Below the pieces are notes generated by a model. That model was not told where the DNA came from. It searched no databases and worked only from the letters and a program-made list of their open reading frames with translations. Both the position numbers and the translations under genes were made by a program. From Hydractinia symbiolongicarpus (taxonomy: Eukaryota > Cnidaria > Hydrozoa > Anthoathecata > Hydractiniidae), in assembly GCF_029227915.1 (NCBI RefSeq), contig NC_079885.1, positions 18,549,001 through 18,613,000 of the forward strand: 64,000 nt of DNA. Direction: 5' to 3'. This document shows, one piece after another, positions 35,991 through 48,600 of the stretch (position 1 is its first letter; each line of letters opens with the position of its first letter).

Positions 35991-38662
35991 CAGAATAATA
36001 CATACGAGCTAATCAAAATCGGCTCGAGGAAAGAAATGAAGTTCAGAGACAACCAAAGGAGTCGAACTGCAGTAGAAACAAACTAGATGTAACGCAAGCC
36101 ACTAGTACGACGTATTGCCTACAGGGACCACACTCTCCGAGACAGCGAACGCAACTTCCTAGTGATTCACGCGAACGCACTCAACTAGGTGATGTAGATC
36201 AGAAAGGTGAAAGTCCTTGTGTCAAGTCTACACCTCACGATGCAGCACCTTTTGAGCGTCCTCTACGAACGGACACACTGGCAAGCGGCACACCACAAGC
36301 AAAGGTTAAGTCGGCTCGAAGGCACAACAGGTCGCGCCGACTTACGACAACTCTGGGCTTTCTTCAGTTCACGCACAAATCTTTCGCCTTTTACTAAAGA
36401 TTTCCGTGGAGAAGGCCAAAACGATGAGTATATAGACGATTTTTCTACTGTCTCGCTTCGGCGGGACGATCACTAGTCTAAATGAAAAAACATGCAGGAG
36501 GCCATACGCGGGCCTATCTCTCATCTCGCTCACAGAGACTTGGTAAGCACGGTCCACTCAATGGCTTTCCAAATGCGAAGAGTGAAGGCCGCAGACGGCA
36601 GGGGTTGAGCCAAGGGCCTTTCGGCCGTATCCCGCTCACAAGTCTTTTTTTTTTTTTAGCAGAATAATACATACGAGCTAATCAAAATCGGCTCGAGGAA
36701 AGAAATAAAGTTCAGAGACAACCAAAGGAGTCGAACTGCAGTAGAAACAAACTAGATGTAACGCAAGCCACTAGTACGACGTATTGCCTACAGGGACCAC
36801 ACTCTCCGAGACAGCGAACGCAACTTCCTAGTGATTCACGCGAACGCACTCAACTAGGTGATGTAGATCAGAAAGGTGAAAGTCCTTGTGTCAAGTCTAC
36901 ACCTCACGATGCAGCACCTTTTGAGCGTCCTCTACGAACGGACACACTGGCAAGCGGCACACCACAAGCAAAGGTTAAGTCGGCTCGAAGGCACAACAGG
37001 TCGCGCCGACTTACGACAACTCTGGGCTTTCTTCAGTTCACGCACAAATCTTTCGCCTTTTACTAAAGATTTCCGTGGAGAAGGCCAAAACGATGAGTAT
37101 ATAGACGATTTTTCTACTGTCTCGCTTCGGCGGGACGATCACTAGTCTAAATGAAAAAACGTGCAGGAGGCCATACGCGGGCCTATCTCTCATCTCGCTC
37201 ACAGAAACTTGGTAAGCACGGTCCACTCAATGGCTTTCCAAATGCGAAGAGTGAAGGCCGCAGACGGCAGGGGTTGAGCCAAGGGCCTTTCAGCCGTATC
37301 CCGCTCACAAGTTTTTTTTTTTTTAGCAGAATAATACATACGAGCTAATCAAAATCGGCTCGAGGAAAGAAATAAAGTTCAGAGACAACCAAAGGAGTCG
37401 AACTGCAGTAGAAACAAACTAGATGTAACGCAAGCCACTAGTACGACGTATTGCCTACAGGGACCACACTCTCCGAGACAGCGAACGCAACTTCCTAGTG
37501 ATTCACGCGAACGCACTCAACTAGGTGATGTAGATCAGAAAGGTGAAAGTCCTTGTGTCAAGTCTACACCTCACGATGCAGCACCTTTTAAGCGTCCTCT
37601 ACGAACGGACACACTGGCAAGCGGCACACCACAAGCAAAGGTTAAGTCGGCTCGAAGGCACAACAGGTCGCGCCGACTTACGACAACTCTGGGCTTTCTT
37701 CAGTTCACGCACAAATCTTTCGCCTTTTACTAAAGATTTCCGTGGAGAAGGCCAAAACGATGAGTATATAGACGATTTTTCTACTGTCTCGCTTCGGCGG
37801 GACGATCACTAGTCTAAATGAAAAAACGTGCAGGAGGCCATACGCGGGCCTATCTCTCATCTCGCTCACAGAGACTTGGTAAGCACGGTCCACTCAATGG
37901 CTTTCCAAATGCGAAGAGTGAAGGCCGCAGACGGCAGGGGTTGAGCCAAGGGCCTTTCGGCCGTATCCCGCTCACAAGTTTTTTTTTTTTTTAGCAGAAT
38001 AATACATACGAGCTAATCAAAATCGGCTCGAGGAAAGAAATAAAGTTCAGAGACAACCAAAGGAGTCGAACTGCAGTAGAAACAAACTAGATGTAACGCA
38101 AGCCACTAGTACGACGTATTGCCAACAGGGACCACACTCTCCGAGACAGCGAACGCAACTTCCTAGTGATTCACGCGAACGCACTCAACTAGGTGATGTA
38201 GATCAGAAAGGTGAAAGTCTTTGTGTCAAGTCTACACCTCACGATGCAGCACCTTTTAAGCGTCCTCTACGAACGGACACACTGGCAAGCGGCACACCAC
38301 AAGCAAAGGTTAAGTCGGCTCGAAGGCACAACAGGTCGCGCCGACTTACGACAACTCTGGGCTTTCTTCAGTTCACGCACAAAGCTTTCGCCTTTTACTA
38401 AAGATTTCCGTGGAGAAGGCCAAAACGATGAGTATATAGACGATTTTTCTACTGTCTCGCTTCGGCGGGACGATCACTAGTCTAAATGAAAAAACGTGCA
38501 GGAGGCCATACGCGGGCCTATCTCTCATCTCGCTTACAGAGACTTGGTAAGCACGGTCCACTCAATGGCTTTCCAAATGCGAAGAGTGAAGGCCGCAGAC
38601 GGCAGGGGTTGAGCCAAGGGCCTTTCGGCCGTATCCCGCTCACAAGTTTTTTTTTTTTTTAG

Positions 38663-39616
38663 CAGAATAATACATACGAGCTAATCAAAATCGGCTCGAG
38701 GAAAGAAATAAAGTTCAGAGACAACCAAAGGAGTCGAACTGCAGTAGAAACAAACTAGATGTAACGCAAGCCACTAGTACGACGTATTGCCTACAGGGAC
38801 CACACTCTCCGAGACAGCGAACGCAACTTCCTAGTGATTCACGCGAACGCACTCAACTAGGTGATGTAGATCAGAAAGGTGAAAGTCCTTGTGTCAAGTC
38901 TACACCTCACGATGCAGCACCTTTTAAGCGTCCTCTACGAACGGACACACTGGCAAGCGGCACACCACAAGCAAAGGTTAAGTCGGCTCGAAGGCACAAC
39001 AGGTCTCGCTCACAGAGACTTGGTAAGCACGGTCCACTCAATGGCTTTCCAAATGCGAAGAGTGAAGGCCGCAGACGGCAGGGGTTGAGCCAAGGGCCTT
39101 TCGCCCGTATCCCGCTCACAAGTTTTTTTTTTTTTTTAGCAGAATAATACATGCGAGCTAATCAAAATCGGCTCGAGGAAAGAAATAAAGTTCAGAGACA
39201 ACCAAAGGAGTCGAACTGCAGTAGAAACAAACTGGATGTAACGCAAGCCACTAGTACGACGTATTGCCTACAGGGACCACACTCTCCGAGACAGCGAACG
39301 CAACTTCCTAGTGATTCACGCGAACGCACTCAACTAGGTGATGTAGATCAGAAAGGTGAAAGTCCTTGTGTCAAGTCTACACCTCACGATGCAGCACCTT
39401 TTAAGCATCCTCTACGAACGGACACACTGGCAAGCGGCACACCACAAGCAAAGGTTAAGTCGGCTCGAAGGCACAACAGGTCTCGCTCACAGAGACTTGG
39501 TAAGCACGGTCCACTCAATGGCTTTCCAAATGCGAAGAGTGAAGGCCGCAGACGGCAGGGGTTGAGCCAAGGGCCTTTCGCCCGTATCCCGCTCACAAGT
39601 TTTTTTTTTTTTTTAG
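38663..39616 (+). repeat. Pair of short units, block C
   Basis: Units 38663-39139 and 39140-39616 are the third copy of the short pair, 25019 bp after the block B pair. The second unit has private changes, AAACTGGATG and TTTAAGCATCC, that arose after the block duplication. Confidence 0.9.
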
Positions 39617-42600
39617 CAGAATAATACATACGAGCTAATCAAAATCGGCTCGAGGAAAGAAATAAAGTTCAGAGACAACCAAAGGAGTCGAACTGCAGTA
39701 GAAACAAACTAGATGTAACGCAAGCCACTAGTACGACGTATTGCCTACAGGGACCACACTCTCCGAGACAGCGAACGCAACTTCCTAGTGATTCACGCGA
39801 ACGCACTCAACTAGGTGATGTAGATCAGAAAGGTGAAAGTCCTTGTGTCAAGTCTACACCTCACGATGCAGCACCTTTTAAGCGTCCTCTACGAACGGAC
39901 ACACTGGCAAGCGGCACACCACAAGCAAAGGTTAAGTCGGCTCGAAGGCACAACAGGTCGCGCCCGCTTACGACAACTCTGGGCTTTCTTCAGTTCACGC
40001 ACAAATCTTTCGCCTTTTACTAAAGATTTCCGTGGAGAAGGCCAAAACGATGAGTATATAGACGATTTTTCTACTGTCTCGCTTCGGCGGGACGATCACT
40101 AGTCTAAATGAAAAAACGTGCAGGAGGCCATACGCGGGCCTATCTCTCATCTCGCTCACAGAGACTTGGTAAGCACGGTCCACTCAATGGCTTTCCAAAT
40201 GCGAAGAGTGAAGGCCGCAGACGGCAGGGGTTGAGCCAAGGGCCTTTCGGCCGTATCCCGCTCACAAGTTTTTTTTTTTTTTAGCAGAATAATACATACG
40301 AGCTAATCAAAATCGGCTCGAGGAAAGAAATAAAGTTCAGAGACAACCAAAGGAGTCGAACTGCAGTAGAAACAAACTAGATGTAACGCAAGCCACTAGT
40401 ACGACGTATTGCCTACAGGGACCACACTCTCCGAGACAGCGAACGCAACTTCCTAGTGATTCACGCGAACGCACTCAACTAGGTGATGTAGATCAGAAAG
40501 GTGAAAGTCCTTGTGTCAAGTCTACACCTCACGATGCAGCACCTTTTAAGCGTCCTCTACGAACGGACACACTGGCAAGCGGCACACCACAAGCAAAGGT
40601 TAAGTCGGCTCGAAGGCACAACAGGTCGCGCCGACTTACGACAACTCTGGGCTTTCTTCAGTTCACGCACAAATCTTTCGCCTTTTACTAAAGATTTCCG
40701 TGGAGAAGGCCAAAACGATGAGTATATAGACAATTTTTCTACTGTCTCGCTTCGGCGGGACGATCACTAGTCTAAATGAAAAAACGTGCAGGAGGCCATA
40801 CGCGGGCCTATCTCTCATCTCGCTCACAGAGACTTGGTAAGCACGGTCCACTCAATGGCTTTCCAAATGCGAAGAGTGAAGGCCGCAGACGGCAGGGGTT
40901 GAGCCAAGGGCCTTTCGCCCGTATCCCGCTCACAAGTTTTTTTTTTTTTAGCAGAATAATACATACGAGCTAATCAAAATCGGCTCGAGGAAAGAAATAA
41001 AGTTCAGAGACAACCAAAGGAGTCGAACTGCAGTAGAAACAAACTAGATGTAACGCAAGCCACTAGTACGACGTATTGCCTACAGGGACCACACTCTCCG
41101 AGACAGCGAACGCAACTTCCTAGTGATTCACGCGAACGCACTCAACTAGGTGATGTAGATCAGAAAGGTGAAAGTCCTTGTGTCAAGTCTACACCTCACG
41201 GTGCAGCACCTTTTAAGCGTCCTCTACGAACGGACACACTGGCAAGCGGCACACCACAAGCAAAGGTTAAGTCGGCTCGAAGGCACAACAGGTCGCGCCG
41301 ACTTACGACAACTCTGGGCTTTCTTCAGTTCACGCACAAATCTTTCGCCTTTTACTAAAGATTTCCGTGGAGAAGGCCAAAACGATGAGTATATAGACGA
41401 TTTTTCTACTGTCTCGCTTCGGCGGGACGATCACTAGTCTAAATGAAAAAACGAGCAGGAGGCCATACGCGGGCCTATCTCTCATCTCGCTCACAGAGAC
41501 TTGGTAAGCACGGTCCACTCAATGGCTTTCCAAATGCGAAGAGTGAAGGCCGCAGACGGCAGGGGTTGAGCCAAGGGCCTTTCGGCCGTATCCCGCTCAC
41601 AAGTTTTTTTTTTTTTAGCAGAATAATACATACGAGCTAATCAAAATCGGCTCGAGGAAAAAAATAAAGTTCAGAGACAACCAAAAGAGTCGAACTGCAG
41701 TAGAAACAAACTAGATGTAACGCAAGCCACTAGTACGACGTATTGCCTACAGGGACCACACTCTCCGAGACAGCGAACGCAACTTCCTAGTGATTCACGC
41801 GAACGCACTCAACTAGGTGATGTAGATCAGAAAGGTGAAAGTCCTTGTGTCAAGTCTACACCTCACGATGCAGCACCTTTTAAGCGTCCTCTACGAACGG
41901 ACACACTGGCAAGCGGCACACCACAAGCAAAGGTTAAGTCGGCTCGAAGGCACAACAGGTCGCGCCGACTTACGACAACTCTGGGCTTTCTTCAGTTCAC
42001 GCACAAATCTTTCGCCTTTTACTAAAGATTTCCGTGGAGAAGGCCAAAACGATGAGTATATAGACGATTTTTCTACTGTCTCGCTTCGGCGGGACGATCA
42101 CTAGTCTAAATGAAAAAACGTGCAGGAGGCCATACGCGGGCCTATCTCTCATCTCGCTCACAGAGACTTGGTAAGCACGGTCCACTCAATGGCTTTCCAA
42201 ATGCGAAGAGTGAAGGCCGCAGACGGCAGGGGTTGAGCCAAGGGCCTTTCGCCCGTATCCCGCTCACAAGTTTTTTTTTTTTTTAGCAGAATAATACATA
42301 CGAGCTAATCAAAATCGGCTCGAGGAAAGAAATAAAGTTCAGAGACAACCAAAGGAGTCGAACTGCAGTAGAAACAAACTAGATGTAACGCAAGCCACTA
42401 GTACGACGTATTGCCTACAGGGACAACACTCTCCGAGACAGCGAACGCAACTTCCTAGTGATTCACGCGAACGCACTCAACTAGATGATGTAGATCAGAA
42501 AGGTGAAAGTCCTTGTGTCAAGTCTACACCTCACGATGCAGCACCTTTTAAGCGTCCTCTACGAACGGACACACTGGCAAGCGGCACACCACAAGCAAAG

Positions 42601-45600
42601 GTTAAGTCGGCTCGAAGGCACAACAGGTCGCGCCGACTTACGACAACTCTGGGCTTTCTTCAGTTCACGCACAAATCTTTCGCCTTTTACTAAAGATTTC
42701 CGTGGAGAAGGCCAAAACGATGAGTATATAGACGATTTTTCTACTGTCTCGCTTCGGCGGGACGATCACTAGTCTAAATGAAAAAACGTGCAGGAGGCCA
42801 TACGCGGGCCTATCTCTCATCTCGCTCACAGAGACTTGGTAAGCACGGTCCACTCAATGGCTTTCCAAATGCGAAGAGTGAAGGCCGCAGACGGCAGGGG
42901 TTGAGCCAAGGGCCTTTCGGCCGTATCCCGCTCACAAGTTTTTTTTTTTTTTTAGCAGAATAATACATACGAGCTAATCAAAATCGGCTCGAGGAAAGAA
43001 ATAAAGTTCAGAGACAACCAAAGGAGTCGAACTGCAGTAGAAACAAACTAGATGTAACGCAAGCCACTAGTACGACGTATTGCCTACAGGGACCACACTC
43101 TCCAAGACAGCGAACGCAACTTCCTAGTGATTCACGCGAACGCACTCAACTAGGTGATGTAGATCAGAAAGGTGAAAGTCCTTGTGTCAAGTCTACACCT
43201 CACGATGCAGCACCTTTTAGGCGTCCTCTACGAACGGACACACTGGCAAGCGGCACACCACAAGCAAAGGTTAAGTCGGCTCGAAGGCACAACAGGTCGC
43301 GCCGACTTACGACAACTCTGGGCTTTCTTCAGTTCACGCACAAATCTTTCGCCTTTTACTAAAGATTTCCGTGGAGAAGGCCAAAACGATGAGTATATAG
43401 ACGATTTTTCTACTGTCTCGCTTCGGCGGGACGATCACTAGTCTAAATGAAAAAACGTGCAGGAGGCCATACGCGGGCCTATCTCTCATCTCGCTCACAG
43501 AGACTTGGTAAGCACGGTCCACTCAATGGCTTTCCAAATGCGAAGAGTGAAGGCCGCAGACGGCAGGGGTTGAGCCAAGGGCCTTTCGGCCGTATCCCGC
43601 TCACAAGTTTTTTTTTTTTTTTAGCAGAATAATACATACGAGCTAATCAAAATCGGCTCGAGGAAAGAAATAAAGTTCAGAGACAACCAAAGGAGTCGAA
43701 CTGCAGTAGAAACAAACTAGATGTAACGCAAGCCACTAGTACGACGTATTGCCTACAGGGACCACACTCTCCGAGACAGCGAACGCAACTTCCTAGTGAT
43801 TCACGCGAACGCACTGAACTAGGTGATGTAGATCAGAAAGGTGAAAGTCCTTGTGTCAAGTCTACACCTCACGATGCAGCACCTTTTAGGCGTCCTCTAC
43901 GAACGGACACACTGGCAAGCGGCACACCACAAGCAAAGGTTAAGTCGGCTCGAAGGCACAACAGGTCGCGCCGACTTACGACAACTCTGGGCTTTCTTCA
44001 GTTCACGCACAAATCTTTCGCCTTTTACTAAAGATTTCCGTGGAGAAGGCCAAAACGATGAGTATATAGACGATTTTTCTACTGTCTTGCTTCGGCGGGA
44101 CGATCACTAGTCTAAATGAAAAAACGTGCAGGAGGCCATACGCGGGCCTATCTCTCATCTCGCTCACAGAGACTTGGTAAGCACGGTCCACTCAATGGCT
44201 TTCCAAATGCGAAGAGTGAAGGCCGCAGACGGCAGGGGTTGAGCCAAGGGCCTTTCGGCCGTATCCCGCTCACAAGTTTTTTTTTTTTTTAGCAGAATAA
44301 TACATACGAGCTAATCAAAATCGGCTCGAGGAAAAAAATAAAGTTCAGAGACAACCAAAAGAGTCGAACTGCAGTAGAAACAAACTAGATGTAACGCAAG
44401 CCACTAGTACGACGTATTGCCTACAGGGACCACACTCTCCGAGACAGCGAACGCAACTTCCTAGTGATTCACGCGAACGCACTCAACTAGGTGATGTAGA
44501 TCAGAAAGGTGAAAGTCCTTGTGTCAAGTCTACACCTCACGATGCAGCACCTTTTAGGCGTCCTCTACGAACGGACACACTGGCAAGCGGCACACCACAA
44601 GCAAAGGTTAAGTCGGCTCGAAGGCACAACAGGTCGCGCCGACTTACGACAACTCTGGGCTTTCTTCAGTTCACGCACAAATCTTTCGCCTTTTACTAAA
44701 GATTTCCGTGGAGAAGGCCAAAACGATGAGTATATAGACGATTTTTCTACTGTCTCGCTTCGGCGGGACGATCACTAGTCTAAATGAAAAAACGTGCAGG
44801 AGGCCATACGCGGGCCTATCTCTCATCTCGCTCACAGAGACTTGGTAAGCACGGTCCACTCAATGGCTTTCCAAATGCGAAGAGTGAAGGCCGCAGACGG
44901 CAGGGGTTGAGCCAAGGGCCTTTCGGCCGTATCCCGCTCACAAGTTTTTTTTTTTTTTAGCAGAATAATACATACGAGCTAATCAAAATCGGCTCGAGGA
45001 AAAAAATAAAGTTCAGAGACAACCAAAAGAGTCGAACTGCAGTAGAAACAAACTAGATGTAACGCAAGCCACTAGTACGACGTATTGCCTACAGGGACCA
45101 CACTCTCCGAGACAGCGAACGCAACTTCCTAGTGATTCACGCGAACGCACTCAACTAGGTGATGTAGATCAGAAAGGTGAAAGTCCTTGTGTCAAGTCTA
45201 CACCTCACGATGCAGCACCTTTTAAGCGTCCTCTACGAACGGACACACTGGCAAGCGGCACACCACAAGCAAAGGTTAAGTCGGCTCGAAGGCACAACAG
45301 GTCGCGCCGACTTACGACAACTCTGGGCTTTCTTCAGTTCACGCACAAATCTTTCGCCTTTTACTAAAGATTTCCGTGGAGAAGGCCAAAACGATGAGTA
45401 TATAGACGATTTTTCTACTGTCTCGCTTCGGCGGGACGATCACTAGTCTAAATGAAAAAACGTGCAGGAGGCCATACGCGGGCCTATCTCTCATCTCGCT
45501 CACAGAGACTTGGTAAGCACGGTCCACTCAATGGCTTTCCAAATGCGAAGAGTGAAGGCCGCAGACGGCAGGGGTTGAGCCAAGGGCCTTTCGCCCGTAT

Positions 45601-48600
45601 CCCGCTCACAAGTTTTTGTTTTTTTTTAGCAGAATAATACATACGAGCTAATCAAAATCGGCTCGAGGAAAGAAATAAAGTTCAGAGACAACCAAAGGAG
45701 TCGAACTGCAGTAGAAACAAACTAGATGTAACGCAAGCCACTAGTACGACGTATTGCCTACAGGGACCACACTCTCCGAGACAGCGAACGCAACTTCCTA
45801 GTGATTCACGCGAACGCACTCAACTAGGTGATGTAGATCAGAAAGGTGAAAGTCCTTGTGTCAAGTCTACACCTCACGATGCAGCACCTTTTAAGCGTCC
45901 TCTGCGAACGGACACACTGGCAAGCGGCACACCACAAGCAAAGGTTAAGTCGGCTCGAAGGCACAACAGGTCGCGCCGACTTACGACAACTCTGGGCTTT
46001 CTTCAGTTCACGCACAAATCTTTCGCCTTTTACTAAAGATTTCCGTGGAGAAGGCCAAAACGATGAGTATATAGACGATTTTTCTACTGTCTCGCTTCGG
46101 CGGGACGATCACTAGTCTAAATGAAAAAACGTGCAGGAGGCCATACGCGGGCCTATCTCTCATCTCGCTCACAGAGACTTGGTAAGCACGGTCCACTCAA
46201 TGGATTTCCAAATGCGAAGAGTGAAGGCCGCAGACGGCAGGGGTTGAGCCAAGGGCCTTTCGGCCGTATCCCGCTCACAAGTTTTTTTTTTTTTTTAGCA
46301 GAATAATACATACGAGCTAATCAAAATTGGCTCGAGGAAAGAAATAAAGTTCAGAGACAACCAAAGGAGTCGAACTGCAGTAGAAACAAACTAGATGTAA
46401 CGCAAGCCACTAGTACGACGTATTGCCTACAGGGACCACACTCTCCGAGACAGCGAACGCAACTTCCTAGTGATTCACGCGAACGCACTCAACTAGGTGA
46501 TGTAGATCAGAAAGGTGAAAGTCCTTGTGTCAAGTCTACGCCTCACGATGCAGCACCTTTTAAGCGTCCTCTACGAACGGACACACTGGCAAGCGGCACA
46601 CCACAAGCAAAGGTTAAGTCGGCTCGAAGGCACAACAGGTCGCGCCGACTTACGACAACTCTGGGCTTTCTTCAGTTCACGCACAAATCTTTCGCCTTTT
46701 ACTAAAGATTTCCGTGGAGAAGGCCAAAACGATGAGTATATAGACGATTTTTCTACTGTCTCACTTCGGCGGGACGATCACTAGTCTAAATGAAAAAACG
46801 TGCAGGAGGCCATACGCGGGCTTATCTCTCATCTCGCTCACAGAGACTTGGTAAGCACGGTCCACTCAATGGCTTTCCAAATGCGAAGAGTAAAGGCCGC
46901 AGACGGCAGGGGTTGAGCCAAGGGCCTTTCGGCCGTATCCCGCTCACAAGTTTTTTTTTTTTTTTAGCAGAATAATACATACGAGCTAATCAAAATCGGC
47001 TCGAGGAAAGAAATAAAGTTCAGAGACAACCAAAGGAGTCGAACTGCAGTAGAAACAAACTAGATGTAACGCAAGCCACTAGTACGACGTATTGCCTACA
47101 GGGACCACACTCTCCGAGACAGCGAACGCAACTTCCTAGTGATTCACGCGAACGCACTCAACTAGGTGATGTAGATCAGAAAGGTGAAAGTCCTTGTGTC
47201 AAGTCTACACCTCACGATGCAGCACCTTTTAAGCGTCCTCTACGAACGGACACACTGGCAAGCGGCACACCACAAGCAAAGGTTAAGTCACCTCGAAGGC
47301 ACAACAGGTCGCGCCGACTGACGACAACTCTGGGCTTTCTTCAGTTCACGCACAAATCTTTCGCCTTTTACTAAAGATTTCCGTGGAGAAAGCCAAAACG
47401 ATGAGTATATAGACGATTTTTCTACTGTCTCGCTTCGGCGGGACGATCACTAGTCTAAATGAAAAAACGTGCAGGAGGCCATACGCGGGCCTATCTCTCA
47501 TCTCGCTCACAGAGACTTGGTAAGCACGGTCCACTCAATGGCTTTCCAAATGCGAAGAGTGAAGGCCGCAGACGGCAGGGGTTGAGCCAAGGGCCTTTCG
47601 GCCGTATCCCGCTCACAAGTTTGTTTTTTTTTTTAGCAGAATAATACATACGAGCTAATCAAAATCGGCTCGAGGAAAGAAATAAAGTTCAGAGACAACC
47701 AAAGGAGTCGAACTGCAGTAGAAACAAACTAGATGTAACGCAAGCCACTAGTACGACGTATTGCCTACAGGGACCACACTCTCCGAGACAGCGAACGCAA
47801 CTTCCTAGTGATTCACGCGAACGCACTCAACTAGGTGATGTAGATCAGAAAGGTGAAAGTCCTTGTGTCAAGTCTACACCTCACGATGCAGCACCTTTTA
47901 AGCGTCCTCTACGAACGGAAACACTGGCAAGCGGCACACCACAAGCAAAGGTTAAGTCGGCTCGAAGGCACAACAGGTCGCGCCGACTTACGCCAACTCT
48001 GGGCTTTCTTCAGTTCACGCACAAATCTTTCGCCTTTTACTAAAGATTTCCGTGGAGAAGGCCAAAACGATGAGTATATAGACGATTTTTCTACTGTCTC
48101 GCTTCGGCGGGACGATCACTAGTCTAAATGAAAAAACGTGCAGGAGGCCATACGCGGGCCTATCTCTCATCTCGCTCACAGAGACTTGGTAAGCACGGTC
48201 CACTCAATGGCTTTCCAAATGCGAAGAGTGAAGGCCGCAGACGGCAGGGGTTGAGCCAAGAGCCTTTCGGCCGTATCCCGCTCACAAGTTTTTTTTTTTT
48301 TTTAGCAGAATAATACATACGAGCTAATCAAAATCGGCTCGAGGAAAGAAATAAAGTTCAGAGACAACCAAAGGAGTCGAACTGCAGTAGAAACAAACTA
48401 GATGTAACGCAAGCCACTAGTACGACGTATTGCCTACAGGGACCACACTCTCCGAGACAGCGAACGCAACTTCCTAGTGATTCACGCGAACGCACTCAAC
48501 TAGGTGATGTAGATCAGAAAGGTGAAAGTCCTTGTGTCAAGTCTACACCTCACGATGCAGCACCTTTTAAGCGTCCTCTACGAACGGACACACTGGCAAG

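Larger units (their letters stand above)
10971..36659 (+). repeat. Higher-order block B (39 units)
   Basis: Unit starts are 10971, 11640, 12308, 12976, 13644 (short), 14121 (short), 14598, 15266, 15933, 16600, 17268, 17937, 18606, 19274, 19942, 20611, 21280, 21948, 22616, 23285, 23954, 24623, 25292, 25960, 26628, 27297, 27966, 28634, 29302, 29970, 30639, 31308, 31977, 32646, 33315, 33983, 34652, 35321 and 35991. Its first 13 units align one for one with block A at a constant offset of 10970 bp. It then carries extra local duplications and a long middle part absent from block A. It ends with unit 35991 (TTTTGAGCG, AACATGCAGG, GTCTTTTT), which matches unit 10309 at the end of block A. Confidence 0.88.
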
